Of a stretch of DNA of 42,063 bases, positions 32,739-42,063 are shown piece by piece. The DNA comes from Paracoccaceae bacterium (GTDB lineage Bacteria; Pseudomonadota; Alphaproteobacteria; Rhodobacterales; Rhodobacteraceae). A program made the position numbers and the translations under genes. The stretch is taken from assembly GCA_019911965.1 (NCBI GenBank), contig JAIOJF010000058.1, forward strand, positions 1 to 42,063, in the 5' to 3' direction. The notes under the pieces were generated by a model, which was not told where the DNA came from, searched no databases, and worked only from the letters and a program-made list of their open reading frames with translations. How positions within the stretch are numbered: position 1 is the stretch's first letter; each line of letters opens with the position of its first letter.

Positions 32739-32747
32739 ATATGAATA
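32739..32747. promoter_or_regulatory. ATATGAATA motif upstream of the TRAP operon
   Basis: The reverse complement of 32738-32748 reads TATATTCATATA-like sequence, close to the candidate SoxR operator at 30655-30664. TATTC at 32725-32729 makes a loose inverted repeat with GAATA at 32743-32747. It lies 200 bases before dctP, in a 263-base gap that otherwise shows no feature. Tentative. Confidence 0.35.
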
Positions 32748-32952
32748 TAAACAGTAAAATATGACCGTCACAGCACATCCCTATGGTTGAATCGCGGCAA
32801 ATTGCCGGTAGGCGCAAAAAGAAGTAGCGCAATGCCGAATTTACGCTAAAATCTTGACTATCGAGCCGGATTATAATAGACCGACCGGTAAGTCAAAGAA
32901 TGCCGGCGGAGAACCGGAACAACGCCAAATCGCATCCAACACGGGAGATATC

Positions 32953-33975
32953 ATGCGACTGACATCCAAATTCACCACTCTCGCGGCAGGGGCTGCACTT
33001 GCAGCTTCAACCGCGTTCACCGCCTTCGCGGCCGAGGTTACCCTGACCATTTCGTCCTGGGCCCCGCCGTCGCACGGCGTAAACGCCATCATTTGGCCGG
33101 CAATGACCAAGATGATCGAAGAGGCCACCAATGGTCGCGTCACCGCGGAAATCAAGTACGGCCTGACCAGCCCGCCCGCGCAATACGACCTGATTCTTGA
33201 CGGCGGCGCGGACTTTGCATGGGTCTTCCACGGCTATACGCCGGGACGTTTCGTTGCCACCAAGATGATCGAACTTCCCGGCTATATGGGAAGTGCCGAA
33301 GCTGCCTCGGTCGCCTATTGGCGCGCCCACGAGAAGTATTTTGCCGGCCTGAACGAACATAAGGGTGTCAAGGTTGCCGGTCTGATGACCCACGGCGAAG
33401 GCGTTCTGCACACCAGCAAGGACATCAAGTCGCTGGCTGACATCAACGGCATGAAGCTTCGCATCGGTGGCGGCGTTGCCGGTGATACCGGTGCAGCGCT
33501 GGGCGCAACCGGCATCAACGTGCCGGCCCCGAAAGTGTACGAAACGCTGGCCTCGAATGCGGCTGACGGCGTGATGATGCCGATGGAAGGCAAACTGTCG
33601 TTCAAGTTCTACGAAGTTGCCAAGAACACCTACACGGTGCCCGGCGGTTTCTATCGCGGCTCGTTCGCGATCATCATGAACCAGGCGGCGTTCGACAACC
33701 TGACCGCCGACGAACAAGTCGCACTGGACAAGTTGTTCGGTGAGAACCTGTCGCGCGTAGCCGGTGCGGCATGGGATGCGATGGACGCGGCCGGCCTTGG
33801 CAAGCTGAATGCCGAAGCCGACAACCACCTGATCGAAGCTTCGGCTGAGGATGTCGCGGCGTTCAACGCGATCGCCGCGCCGATCATCGACGGCGTCAAG
33901 GCCGAGGTCAACGCGCTTGGTCTGAATGCCGACGAAGTTCAGGCCTTCATCGCCGACCAGATGAAAAACTACTGA
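32953..33975 (+). CDS. TRAP transporter solute-binding protein (DctP type)
   Basis: This 340-residue protein has a signal peptide (TLAAGAALAASTAFTAFAAEV) and the DctP fold: LTISSWAPPSHGVNAIIWPAMTKMIEEATNGRV, the substrate-arginine region INGMKLRIGGGVAG, and NAADGVMMPMEGKLSFKFYEV. ATG 32953 follows GGGAGA; a start 33 codons earlier would precede the signal. It is the first of a three-gene TRAP operon, with a hairpin after it. The carboxylate or sulfonate it binds is not known. Its place after sox/yeeE hints at an organosulfur substrate, an inference only. Confidence 0.92.
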   Translation: MRLTSKFTTLAAGAALAASTAFTAFAAEVTLTISSWAPPSHGVNAIIWPAMTKMIEEATNGRVTAEIKYGLTSPPAQYDLILDGGADFAWVFHGYTPGRFVATKMIELPGYMGSAEAASVAYWRAHEKYFAGLNEHKGVKVAGLMTHGEGVLHTSKDIKSLADINGMKLRIGGGVAGDTGAALGATGINVPAPKVYETLASNAADGVMMPMEGKLSFKFYEVAKNTYTVPGGFYRGSFAIIMNQAAFDNLTADEQVALDKLFGENLSRVAGAAWDAMDAAGLGKLNAEADNHLIEASAEDVAAFNAIAAPIIDGVKAEVNALGLNADEVQAFIADQMKNY

Positions 33976-34003
33976 TCCAGCAAACATTTGCTATACTGAC
34001 ACC

Positions 34004-34029
34004 GACAGGGCCCTTTCCGGGGCCCTGTC
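34004..34029 (+). terminator. Attenuator-like hairpin between dctP and dctQ
   Basis: GACAGGGCCC pairs perfectly with GGGCCCTGTC around a six-base loop. Without a T-run it probably lowers expression of dctQM relative to dctP or protects the dctP message, a common design in binding-protein operons. Confidence 0.7.
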
Positions 34030-34096
34030 ACCCTAAAGGACTGCCGCAACGAACCGGTACTGGTCTGGCGGACGGGTTTGCAACAAGGGGGGAACG

Positions 34097-34642
34097 ATGG
34101 AAGACTACGAAGGCACAACTGAAAACGCCATCAGCGCCACCGAGGCGTCGCTGAGGCAGCCAAGCATCTTCCACTATATCGCCGTGATCCCGACCTGGCT
34201 GGCCTGCCTGGCGCTGTTCATCCTGATGATCATGACATTCATCGACGTCATCATGCGTTCGGCCTTTGACAACCCGCTTGAATCCGGCACCGAACTCACC
34301 CGCATTTTCATGGCCATCGCGGTTTTCGCCTCGCTGCCGATTGTAAGCTGGAAAGGCACCCATATCATCGTCGATCTCATGGACCCGCTGTTTTCGCGCC
34401 GCATGGCGCATATACGCGATACCCTGATCGACCTTGCCTGCGGCGTCATCCTGATCTGGCCTGCCATCCGTGTCTGGGAGATTGCCGAGCGCGCCCGGAT
34501 GTTCGGCGACGTGACCGAGTATATCGGCTTTCCGCAATATCTGCCGGGCTGGTTCATTGCTTTCTTCACCATGATCACGGCGATCGTCTTCATCATTCGC
34601 GGGATCATGCGGATCTTCGCCCCCAACAAGGTACCTTCCTGA
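34097..34642 (+). CDS. TRAP transporter small membrane subunit (DctQ)
   Basis: The product is 181 residues long with four hydrophobic helices: IAVIPTWLACLALFILMIMTFIDVIMR, FMAIAVFASLPIVSWKGTH, DLACGVILIWPAIRV, and IAFFTMITAIVFIIRGIMRIF. The pattern FIDVIMRSAFDNPLESGTELTRIFM is typical of DctQ. It pairs with the large subunit encoded next (the TGATG stop/start overlap implies coupling). The N-terminal 27 residues are a hydrophilic extension. Confidence 0.9.
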   Translation: MEDYEGTTENAISATEASLRQPSIFHYIAVIPTWLACLALFILMIMTFIDVIMRSAFDNPLESGTELTRIFMAIAVFASLPIVSWKGTHIIVDLMDPLFSRRMAHIRDTLIDLACGVILIWPAIRVWEIAERARMFGDVTEYIGFPQYLPGWFIAFFTMITAIVFIIRGIMRIFAPNKVPS

Positions 34643-35955
34643 TGACTGAATCGATCATTGGCCTTGGTGCCGTTCTTCTTCTCGTCTTCCTGCGCATGCC
34701 GATTGCCATCGCCATGGGCGTCGTCGGGTTCATCGGCTACATGGATATCCGCGGCTTTCACGGTTCGATCTCGATGGTTGGCTCGCTGGTCATCAACACC
34801 GCGCAGGATTACGGCCTGTCGGTGGTGCCGCTGTTCATCCTGATGGGCCTGTTCGTCAACAAGGGCGGGCTCAGCCGCGAGCTTTACCAGGTGTCCTATT
34901 CATTTCTCGGGCATATGCGCGGCGGGCTGGCGATGGCCACCATCGTGGCCTGTGCCGGTTTCGCGGCGATCTGCGGATCGTCGCTGGCCACTGCCGCAAC
35001 CATGTCGAAAGTGGCTCTGCCGCAGATGCGCAAATACAATTACGACGACCAGCTCTCCACCGCCTCGATCGCGGCTGGGGGCACGCTCGGCATCCTGATC
35101 CCGCCATCGGTGATCCTGGTGATCTATGGCCTGCTGACGGAAACCTCGATCGGCAAGTTGTTCATCGCCGGTATCGTGCCGGGCCTGCTGGGCGTGGTCC
35201 TCTACCTGGTCGCGGTCAAGTTCACCGTCTTCCGCAGGCCGGATTCCGGCCCTGCCGGAGACCGCTCGTCCTGGCCGGAACGTGGCCAGGCCCTGCGCTC
35301 GGTCTGGGCGGTGCTGTTGCTGTTCTTCCTGGTGATCGGCGGGCTTTACGGCGCGCTCGATATCTGGCCGGTCAACCTGACCTTCTCGCCGACCGAGGCC
35401 GCCGGCATGGGCGCCACCGGGGCCTTCCTGATCGCGCTCAGCCGTCACACGCTGAACTTCACCAAGGTGATGCAGGTGCTGATCGAAACCGCGCAGACCA
35501 CGGCATCGCTGTTCACAGTGCTGATCGGGGCCTGGATTTTCTCGAATTTCGTGAACCTGGCCGGCCTGCCGGAAGGTCTGCGCACCGCTGTCGGCGCGTT
35601 CGGGGTATCGCCGATGGTGGTGATGCTGATGATCCTGCTGGTCTACATCGTGCTTGGCTGCGTGTTTGAAAGCCTGTCGATGCTGTTGCTGACCGTGCCG
35701 ATCTTCTTTCCGCTGGTCACCAGCCTTGGCTTCGATCCGGTCTGGTTCGGCATCATCGTCGTGGTGGTGACCGAGATCAGCCTGATCACGCCGCCGGTGG
35801 GGCTGAACGTGTTCGTGCTGAAAGGTGTGGTCGGCGACGTGTCGACCGCGACGATCTTCAAGGGCGTCACGCCGTTCTGGATCGTCGATATCATCCGCCT
35901 GGCGATACTGGTGCTGTTCCCCTGGGTCGTGCTGGTCCTGCCGAACTCGATGTAG
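34642..35955 (+). CDS. TRAP transporter large membrane subunit (DctM)
   Basis: The product is 437 residues long with about twelve hydrophobic helices, as in DctM. Typical stretches are LRMPIAIAMGVVGF, CAGFAAICGSSLATAATMSKVALPQMRKYNYDDQLSTASIAAGGTLGILIPPSVILVIYG, and DPVWFGIIVVVVTEISLITPPVGLNVFVLKGV. It moves substrate in symport with Na+ or H+. Its ATG overlaps the dctQ stop. A hairpin immediately after the stop probably ends the operon. Confidence 0.93.
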   Translation: MTESIIGLGAVLLLVFLRMPIAIAMGVVGFIGYMDIRGFHGSISMVGSLVINTAQDYGLSVVPLFILMGLFVNKGGLSRELYQVSYSFLGHMRGGLAMATIVACAGFAAICGSSLATAATMSKVALPQMRKYNYDDQLSTASIAAGGTLGILIPPSVILVIYGLLTETSIGKLFIAGIVPGLLGVVLYLVAVKFTVFRRPDSGPAGDRSSWPERGQALRSVWAVLLLFFLVIGGLYGALDIWPVNLTFSPTEAAGMGATGAFLIALSRHTLNFTKVMQVLIETAQTTASLFTVLIGAWIFSNFVNLAGLPEGLRTAVGAFGVSPMVVMLMILLVYIVLGCVFESLSMLLLTVPIFFPLVTSLGFDPVWFGIIVVVVTEISLITPPVGLNVFVLKGVVGDVSTATIFKGVTPFWIVDIIRLAILVLFPWVVLVLPNSM

Positions 35956-35988
35956 AGCGTGCTGCGTCCGTTCAGACGCAACATGCTC
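35955..35988 (+). terminator. Hairpin after dctM
   Basis: GAGCGTGCTGCGTC pairs with GACGCAACATGCTC around CGTTCA, with two non-Watson-Crick pairs. It starts at the last base of the dctM stop codon. No T-run directly follows, but one occurs at 36018-36023. Confidence 0.55.
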
Positions 35989-36002
35989 AACAGGCGTCGC
36001 TG

Positions 36003-36021
36003 GCCTCCGGCGGGAGTATTT
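36003..36021 (+). repeat. Dispersed intergenic motif, plus-strand copy
   Basis: GCCTCCGGCGGGAGTATTT, identical to the minus-strand copy at 5158-5176, continues TTGCCAACAAGAA. From GAGTATTTTT onward this matches the left arm of the inverted repeat at 1055 at 19 of 21 positions. Confidence 0.7.
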
Positions 36022-36047
36022 TTGCCAACAAGAAACGCAAGTCCGGT

Positions 36048-36842
36048 TCAGATATGGCCGGTCTTGCGCAGGAACGCGGTCAGGATTTCGCCGTAGCGCT
36101 CGGGGTTTTCCACGCAGGGCAGGTGTCCGGCACCGCGGATCAGCTCGAACGCCGATCCCGCCACCAGATCGGCGGTCTCGCGCACCATATCGGGCGGGGT
36201 GGAGCCGTCTTCGGACCCGGCAATGCCCAGCACCGGCAGGCTGAGCCGCGCGGTGCTGTCGAACAGATCGCTGTCGCGGATCGCCGCGGAACAGCCCAGA
36301 TAGCCCTCCAGCCAGGTGCGGCACAGCATGTTGCGCCAGGCCGCCAGTTCCGCGCGCCGGTTGGTGCGGAAATCGGCGGAGAACCAGCGCTCCAGCGTGG
36401 CGTCGGCCAGGGCCTCGATCCCGCCTTTGCGGGCGGTGCCCATGCGTTCGTCCCAGATCGCCTCGTTGCCGATCCGCGCGCCGGTATTGGACAGCACCAT
36501 CGCGCGCACCAGATCGGGGCGCTCCGCCGCCAGCCCCTGCGCGATCATGCCGCCGATCGACAGGCCGACCACCACCGCATCCCTGACTTTCAGGGCATCC
36601 AGCAGCGCCGCCAGATCGGCCACCAGATCGCCCATGAAATAGGGCGCGGCCGGGCCGTCGGACAATCCGTGGCCGCGCTTGTCATAGCGGATCACGCGCA
36701 GGCCCTTCGGCAGCAGCGGCAGCAGCTGATCCCAGAGCCGGAAATCGGTGCCAAGCGAATTGGCGAATACCAATGGCCGGCCATCGCGGGGCCCCTGGTC
36801 GGCGTAATGCAGGTTAACGCCGTTTACCCTGATCATCTGCAT
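36048..36842 (-). CDS. pcaD: 3-oxoadipate enol-lactonase-like alpha/beta hydrolase
   Basis: The product is 264 residues long with an alpha/beta hydrolase fold. The nucleophile elbow is GLSIGG, RYDKRGHGLSDGP is the usual PcaD stretch, and RGAGHLPCVENPERYGEIL holds the catalytic His. These fit PcaD, which opens 3-oxoadipate enol-lactone in the protocatechuate branch. GGAGG lies eight bases before ATG 36842. No other pca genes are in the window, so a different ester or lactone substrate is possible. It is divergent from the alcohol dehydrogenase, with 165 bases between. Confidence 0.8.
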   Translation of the reverse strand: MQMIRVNGVNLHYADQGPRDGRPLVFANSLGTDFRLWDQLLPLLPKGLRVIRYDKRGHGLSDGPAAPYFMGDLVADLAALLDALKVRDAVVVGLSIGGMIAQGLAAERPDLVRAMVLSNTGARIGNEAIWDERMGTARKGGIEALADATLERWFSADFRTNRRAELAAWRNMLCRTWLEGYLGCSAAIRDSDLFDSTARLSLPVLGIAGSEDGSTPPDMVRETADLVAGSAFELIRGAGHLPCVENPERYGEILTAFLRKTGHI

Positions 36843-37007
36843 CGGTCATGCCTCCGGTTCGGTTTGCCCAAGGTTCGCCTGTTTTTCCCGAATGCACAAG
36901 CCGGTGCCAAAGACCGGCGATTTTGCAGCTTCGTGCATCTTTTCGGTGGCATTCGCCGCCGCCACACGCCAGAAATACGCGGAAACCCCGTCTTGCAAGG
37001 AAACGCC

Positions 37008-38087
37008 ATGAAAGCCGCTGTCTGCCGCGAATTCAACAAACCGCTGGTCATCGAAGAGGTCAACCTGCGCCCGGCCCTCGCCGGCGAGGTCGAGGTCAGG
37101 CTGGCGGCGGTTGCGATCTGCCACAGCGATATCCTCTATGCCGAAGGGGCCTGGGGCGGCAATCTGCCGGCGGTCTATGGCCACGAGGCGGCGGGGCATG
37201 TGGTCTCGGTCGGTGCAGGCGTCACCGGCTACGCCGTGGGTGATGCCGTGCTGGTGACGCTGATCCATTCCTGCGGCCATTGCGTGCCCTGCAACCACGG
37301 CCAGCCGGCCCGCTGCGAAACCGGCGTGGACCGCGATCACGGCCCGCTCACCACCGCCGATGGCGGCCCCTTGCATTACGGCCTGCAGACCGCCGCCTTT
37401 GCCGAGCGCGTGGTGGTGCATGCCAGCCAATTGGCGAAAATTCCCGGCGACATGCCGATGGACAGCGCCTGCCTGCTGGCCTGCGGTGTCATCACCGGCG
37501 TGGGTGCCGCGACCAATACCGCGAAAATCCGCCCCGGATCGTCCGTGGTGGTGATCGGTGCCGGCGGTGTGGGCCTGAACGCCATCCAGGGCGCGGCGAT
37601 CTGCGGTGCGGCGAAGATCATCGCTGTCGATCTCAGCGCCGAGAAACTGGCAGCCGCGCGCGAATTTGGCGCAACCGACGGCGTGCTGGCCTCCGAGGAC
37701 AAGCCGCATCGCGTGGTCAAGGCGCTGAATGGCGGGCGCGGGGTGGATTACGTGCTGGTGACGGTCGGCGCGATTTCCGCCTATCAATCCGCGCCGCAAT
37801 ACCTTTGCCGTGGGGGGATGCTGGTGATGGTGGGCATGCCGCCCTCGGGGGCCGAAGTGCATTACGAACCGGTCAATATCGCCGCCGCCAGCCATGTGAT
37901 TGCCGGCTCCAACATGGGCGATACGATGCTGACGCGCGACATTCCCTATCTGGTCGGACTGTACCAGCAGGGCCGCCTGAAGCTGGATGAACTGGTCACG
38001 CGTCGTTACCGGCTGGCGCAGATCAACGAGGCGATTGCCGATACCGTGGCGGGCAATGCCCGGCGCAACGTGATCGTGTTTGACTAG
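37008..38087 (+). CDS. Zinc-dependent alcohol dehydrogenase, class III-like
   Basis: The product is 359 residues long. Catalytic zinc ligands are C38 and H59-E60 (YGHEAAGHV). The structural zinc site is C89, C92, C95 and C103, all present. VVIGAGGVGLNAIQGAAICGAAKIIAVDL is the NAD-binding fold. It oxidises alcohols or S-adducts to aldehydes with NAD+. AAGGA precedes ATG 37008. Its stop codon TAG lies inside the 106-bp inverted-repeat element that follows, so the natural C-terminus may have been set by the insertion. The true substrate is unknown. Confidence 0.9.
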   Translation: MKAAVCREFNKPLVIEEVNLRPALAGEVEVRLAAVAICHSDILYAEGAWGGNLPAVYGHEAAGHVVSVGAGVTGYAVGDAVLVTLIHSCGHCVPCNHGQPARCETGVDRDHGPLTTADGGPLHYGLQTAAFAERVVVHASQLAKIPGDMPMDSACLLACGVITGVGAATNTAKIRPGSSVVVIGAGGVGLNAIQGAAICGAAKIIAVDLSAEKLAAAREFGATDGVLASEDKPHRVVKALNGGRGVDYVLVTVGAISAYQSAPQYLCRGGMLVMVGMPPSGAEVHYEPVNIAAASHVIAGSNMGDTMLTRDIPYLVGLYQQGRLKLDELVTRRYRLAQINEAIADTVAGNARRNVIVFD

Positions 38088-38189
38088 GGCGTTTCGGGTT
38101 TAACCTGAAAAAACAAGCATCGGATTTCGCGTTCGACCGAAGGGAGAGGCAGCGAACATCCGATTCAAGTTCAACCCGAAATGCCCTAG
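38084..38189. repeat. 106-bp inverted-repeat element (MITE-like)
   Basis: The outer 26 bases at each end are complementary with three mismatches, both ends being CTAGGGC. Inside, ATCGGAT and ATCCGAT form a second pair. The left end contains the TAG stop of the alcohol dehydrogenase and the right end contains the TAG stop of the lectin gene on the other strand. No transposase is encoded. Confidence 0.85.
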
Positions 38190-38536
38190 TACAATTCCCA
38201 CTCGTCTTCATCCCTGATCTCGCCAATGGCAAACCAGTCGGCGCGGATACGGGCGACCTTGCTGTCGCCCCAGGTGCGAAAGACGATCTCGAACCCCGCG
38301 GCGGTCACGTTTTCAGCCGAGATATCCGCCCGCTGGTTTGAATTGTTGTGCATATCGACCATCGAAATCCCGACCTGCACACTCGGTTCCGATTTGAACG
38401 GGCGCGAGAACCGGATTTCGGTGCGGCATTCGCGCGGGCCGGTTTCCGTCCACATCGGGCCGCCATCCTCGAAATCGGAAAACAGGATCCTTGTGCCCTG
38501 ATCGACGCCGATCAGATGATTGCGTAACTGCTTCAT
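38186..38536 (-). CDS. H-type lectin domain protein
   Basis: The product is 116 residues long and a single H-type lectin-like beta-sandwich. PSVQVGISMVDMHNNSNQRADISAENVTAAGFEIVFRTWGDSKVARIRADWFAIG fits the family core (W-x-A-I-G ending). The start used is ATG 38536 (KQLRNHLIGVDQGTRILFSDFEDGG), where homologues begin; a start 20 codons earlier is possible. No signal peptide is seen. Such lectins bind N-acetylgalactosamine in animals; the bacterial role is unknown. The stop is inside the repeat element. Confidence 0.8.
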   Translation of the reverse strand: MKQLRNHLIGVDQGTRILFSDFEDGGPMWTETGPRECRTEIRFSRPFKSEPSVQVGISMVDMHNNSNQRADISAENVTAAGFEIVFRTWGDSKVARIRADWFAIGEIRDEDEWELY

Positions 38537-38617
38537 TGTGGCGTTCGCTGCCTTTTCTTCCCTGAAACGCAGATTAGTGGCGGAACAATAGGGCAAAATT
38601 TGGCGCAGAAAAGGGAA

Positions 38618-38641
38618 AAGCCCCGCCGTCAGGCGAGGCTT
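38618..38641 (-). terminator. Rho-independent terminator of the atp operon
   Basis: On the minus strand AAGCCTCGCC-TGAC-GGCGGGGCTT is followed by TTCCCTTTT. It lies 27 bases after the atpC stop and is the clearest intrinsic terminator in the window. Confidence 0.82.
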
Positions 38642-38667
38642 CTGGCTGGTTGCCCTTTGTTCGGGCG

Positions 38668-39066
38668 TCAGAGGCCAAGCTGTTCCAGAAGGCCCCTGGT
38701 ATCGGCGATGCGCTTGTCGGCGGCATCTTTCAGGCCCGGCGTCACCTCGGCAGCGGCGCTTTCGGCCTCGGCGATCATCGCCTCGACCGCGTCGCGGCTG
38801 ATCTCGTCGCGCGGCACGGCATGTTCGGCCAGAACCGAAACCCCGGCCCCCGAAACCTCGACGAACCCGCCGGTTACCACATATTCCGAGGTCTGCCCGG
38901 CACCCTTGGCCTTCAGCACGCCGGGGCGCATGGTGGTTACCAGCGCGGCGTGATCCGGCATCGCGGTGAAATCGCCCTCGGCACCCGGAATTTCGACTTC
39001 CGAGGCCTCGAACGATGCCAGCATCCGCTCAGGGCTGACCAGATCGAATTGCATCATATCGGCCAT
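38668..39066 (-). CDS. atpC: F1F0 ATP synthase epsilon subunit
   Basis: The product is 132 residues long: an N-terminal beta-sandwich (FDLVSPERMLASFEASEVEIPGAEGDFTAMPDHAALVTTMRPGVL) and a C-terminal helical part. The epsilon subunit links the gamma shaft to the c-ring and inhibits ATP hydrolysis. GGAGG precedes the ATG. It follows atpD by 17 bases and ends the operon at the terminator. Confidence 0.96.
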   Translation of the reverse strand: MADMMQFDLVSPERMLASFEASEVEIPGAEGDFTAMPDHAALVTTMRPGVLKAKGAGQTSEYVVTGGFVEVSGAGVSVLAEHAVPRDEISRDAVEAMIAEAESAAAEVTPGLKDAADKRIADTRGLLEQLGL

Positions 39067-39083
39067 TTACGGGCCTCCTGTTG

Positions 39084-41400
<2,317 letters not shown>

Positions 41401-41433
41401 CTCAGCAAAGCTCCTTGTTCCTTAAGGCCAGGG

Positions 41434-42063
41434 TCAGTTGAATGCTTTCGCAAATTCTTCAACGGTGGATTTGATCGCGTCTTCCAGATCACCGGCGACC
41501 TTGCGGTCGTTGTTGGTGATATCGTCCAGCAGGGCAGGGTGGTTCTGGCGGACATGGTTCAGCAGGCCGGCTTCAAACCGGTTGACCTGATCCACGCCGA
41601 TCTTGTCCAGGAAGCCCTTGGTGCCGGCATAGATCACGATCACCTGTTCGGCATTGGTCAGCGGCGCATATTGCGGCTGCTTCAGCAATTCCGTCAGGCG
41701 CGCCCCCCGGTTCAGCAGGGCCTGCGTGGCCGCGTCAAGGTCCGAGCCGAACTGCGCGAAGGCCGCCATTTCGCGGTACTGCGCCAGTTCCAGCTTGATC
41801 GAGCCGGCAACCGATTTCATCGCCTTGGTCTGGGCGGACGAGCCAACCCGGGAGACCGACAGACCGGTGTTCACGGCGGGGCGGATGCCCTGATAGAACA
41901 ATTCGGTTTCCAGGAAGATCTGCCCGTCGGTGATCGAGATCACGTTGGTCGGAATGAAGGCCGACACGTCGCCGCCTTGCGTTTCGATCACCGGCAGCGC
42001 CGTCAGCGAGCCGGAGCCGTTGTCTTCGTTCAGCTTGGCCGACCGCTCCAGCAGGCGCGAGTG
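41434..42063 (-). CDS. atpA: F1F0 ATP synthase alpha subunit, 3' part
   Basis: This is the C-terminal 209 residues of the alpha subunit; the gene continues past the right edge. The first visible residues, [52 protein letters not shown], match the conserved nucleotide-binding domain after the P-loop. [46 protein letters not shown] follows. It is the first visible gene of the F1 operon. Confidence 0.97.
   Translation of the reverse strand, partial: HSRLLERSAKLNEDNGSGSLTALPVIETQGGDVSAFIPTNVISITDGQIFLETELFYQGIRPAVNTGLSVSRVGSSAQTKAMKSVAGSIKLELAQYREMAAFAQFGSDLDAATQALLNRGARLTELLKQPQYAPLTNAEQVIVIYAGTKGFLDKIGVDQVNRFEAGLLNHVRQNHPALLDDITNNDRKVAGDLEDAIKSTVEEFAKAFN

Noticed and set aside
32854-32877. A promoter formed by TTGACT and TATAAT before dctP
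   Set aside because: The two boxes are only 12 bases apart, too close for a sigma-70 promoter. Either may be used with another partner box, but I cannot show it.

Overview
This is a GC-rich chromosomal window from an alphaproteobacterium, most likely the Rhodobacteraceae (Roseobacter group). The grounds are the atpHAGDC-type ATP synthase order, the soxRSVWXYZAB layout, TRAP and Tad genes, an imuB-type mutasome polymerase, and short intergenic motifs that I associate with that family. No rRNA, tRNA, CRISPR array, insertion sequence or phage gene is visible. Both ends cut genes: imuB on the left, atpA on the right.

Positions 1-10950 are mainly aromatic catabolism. After the imuB 3' end come maiA and a MarR regulator (minus strand), divergent from hmgA-fahA. 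Together they form the complete lower homogentisate pathway to fumarate and acetoacetate. A metallo-beta-lactamase-fold protein with a half-lost metal site follows, then a tandem repeat, an MFS transporter, a PaaI-like thioesterase, and an operon of a FAD aromatic monooxygenase, a DUF2783 protein and a VOC/glyoxalase-like enzyme. The hmgA and monooxygenase promoters carry the same palindrome at the same place between -35 and -10, so they look like one regulon.

Positions 10951-20848 are mixed. They hold a PPP-type phosphatase, cbiB and a Cys-rich DUF1636 protein (late cobalamin synthesis), a glutathionyl-hydroquinone reductase, an isolated TadE/TadG pair, a solute-binding protein, and an HlyD/ABC/ABC-2 exporter with overlapping genes. 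A 455-bp gene-free stretch after it contains an 8-bp tandem repeat of about 8.75 copies.

Positions 20849-24488 hold five genes with four overlapping junctions: GDP-mannose 4,6-dehydratase, RmlC-like epimerase, small cupin, methyltransferase and PLP sugar aminotransferase. This looks like a self-contained route to a modified GDP-4-amino-4,6-dideoxy sugar. No glycosyltransferase is present. It is my best candidate for an undescribed pathway.

Positions 24506-36000 are sulfur oxidation and transport: soxB, A, Z, Y, X, W, V on the minus strand, a second SoxW-like thioredoxin where soxC would be expected, divergent soxS and soxR, a YeeE/YedE thiosulfate transporter, and a TRAP transporter. soxCD is absent. 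SoxR has the two cysteines of persulfide-sensing ArsR proteins. Positions 36048-38536 carry a pcaD-like lactonase, a zinc alcohol dehydrogenase and an H-type lectin gene. A 106-bp inverted-repeat element sits between the last two and supplies the stop codons of both. The window ends in the F1 ATP synthase genes atpC, D, G and A.
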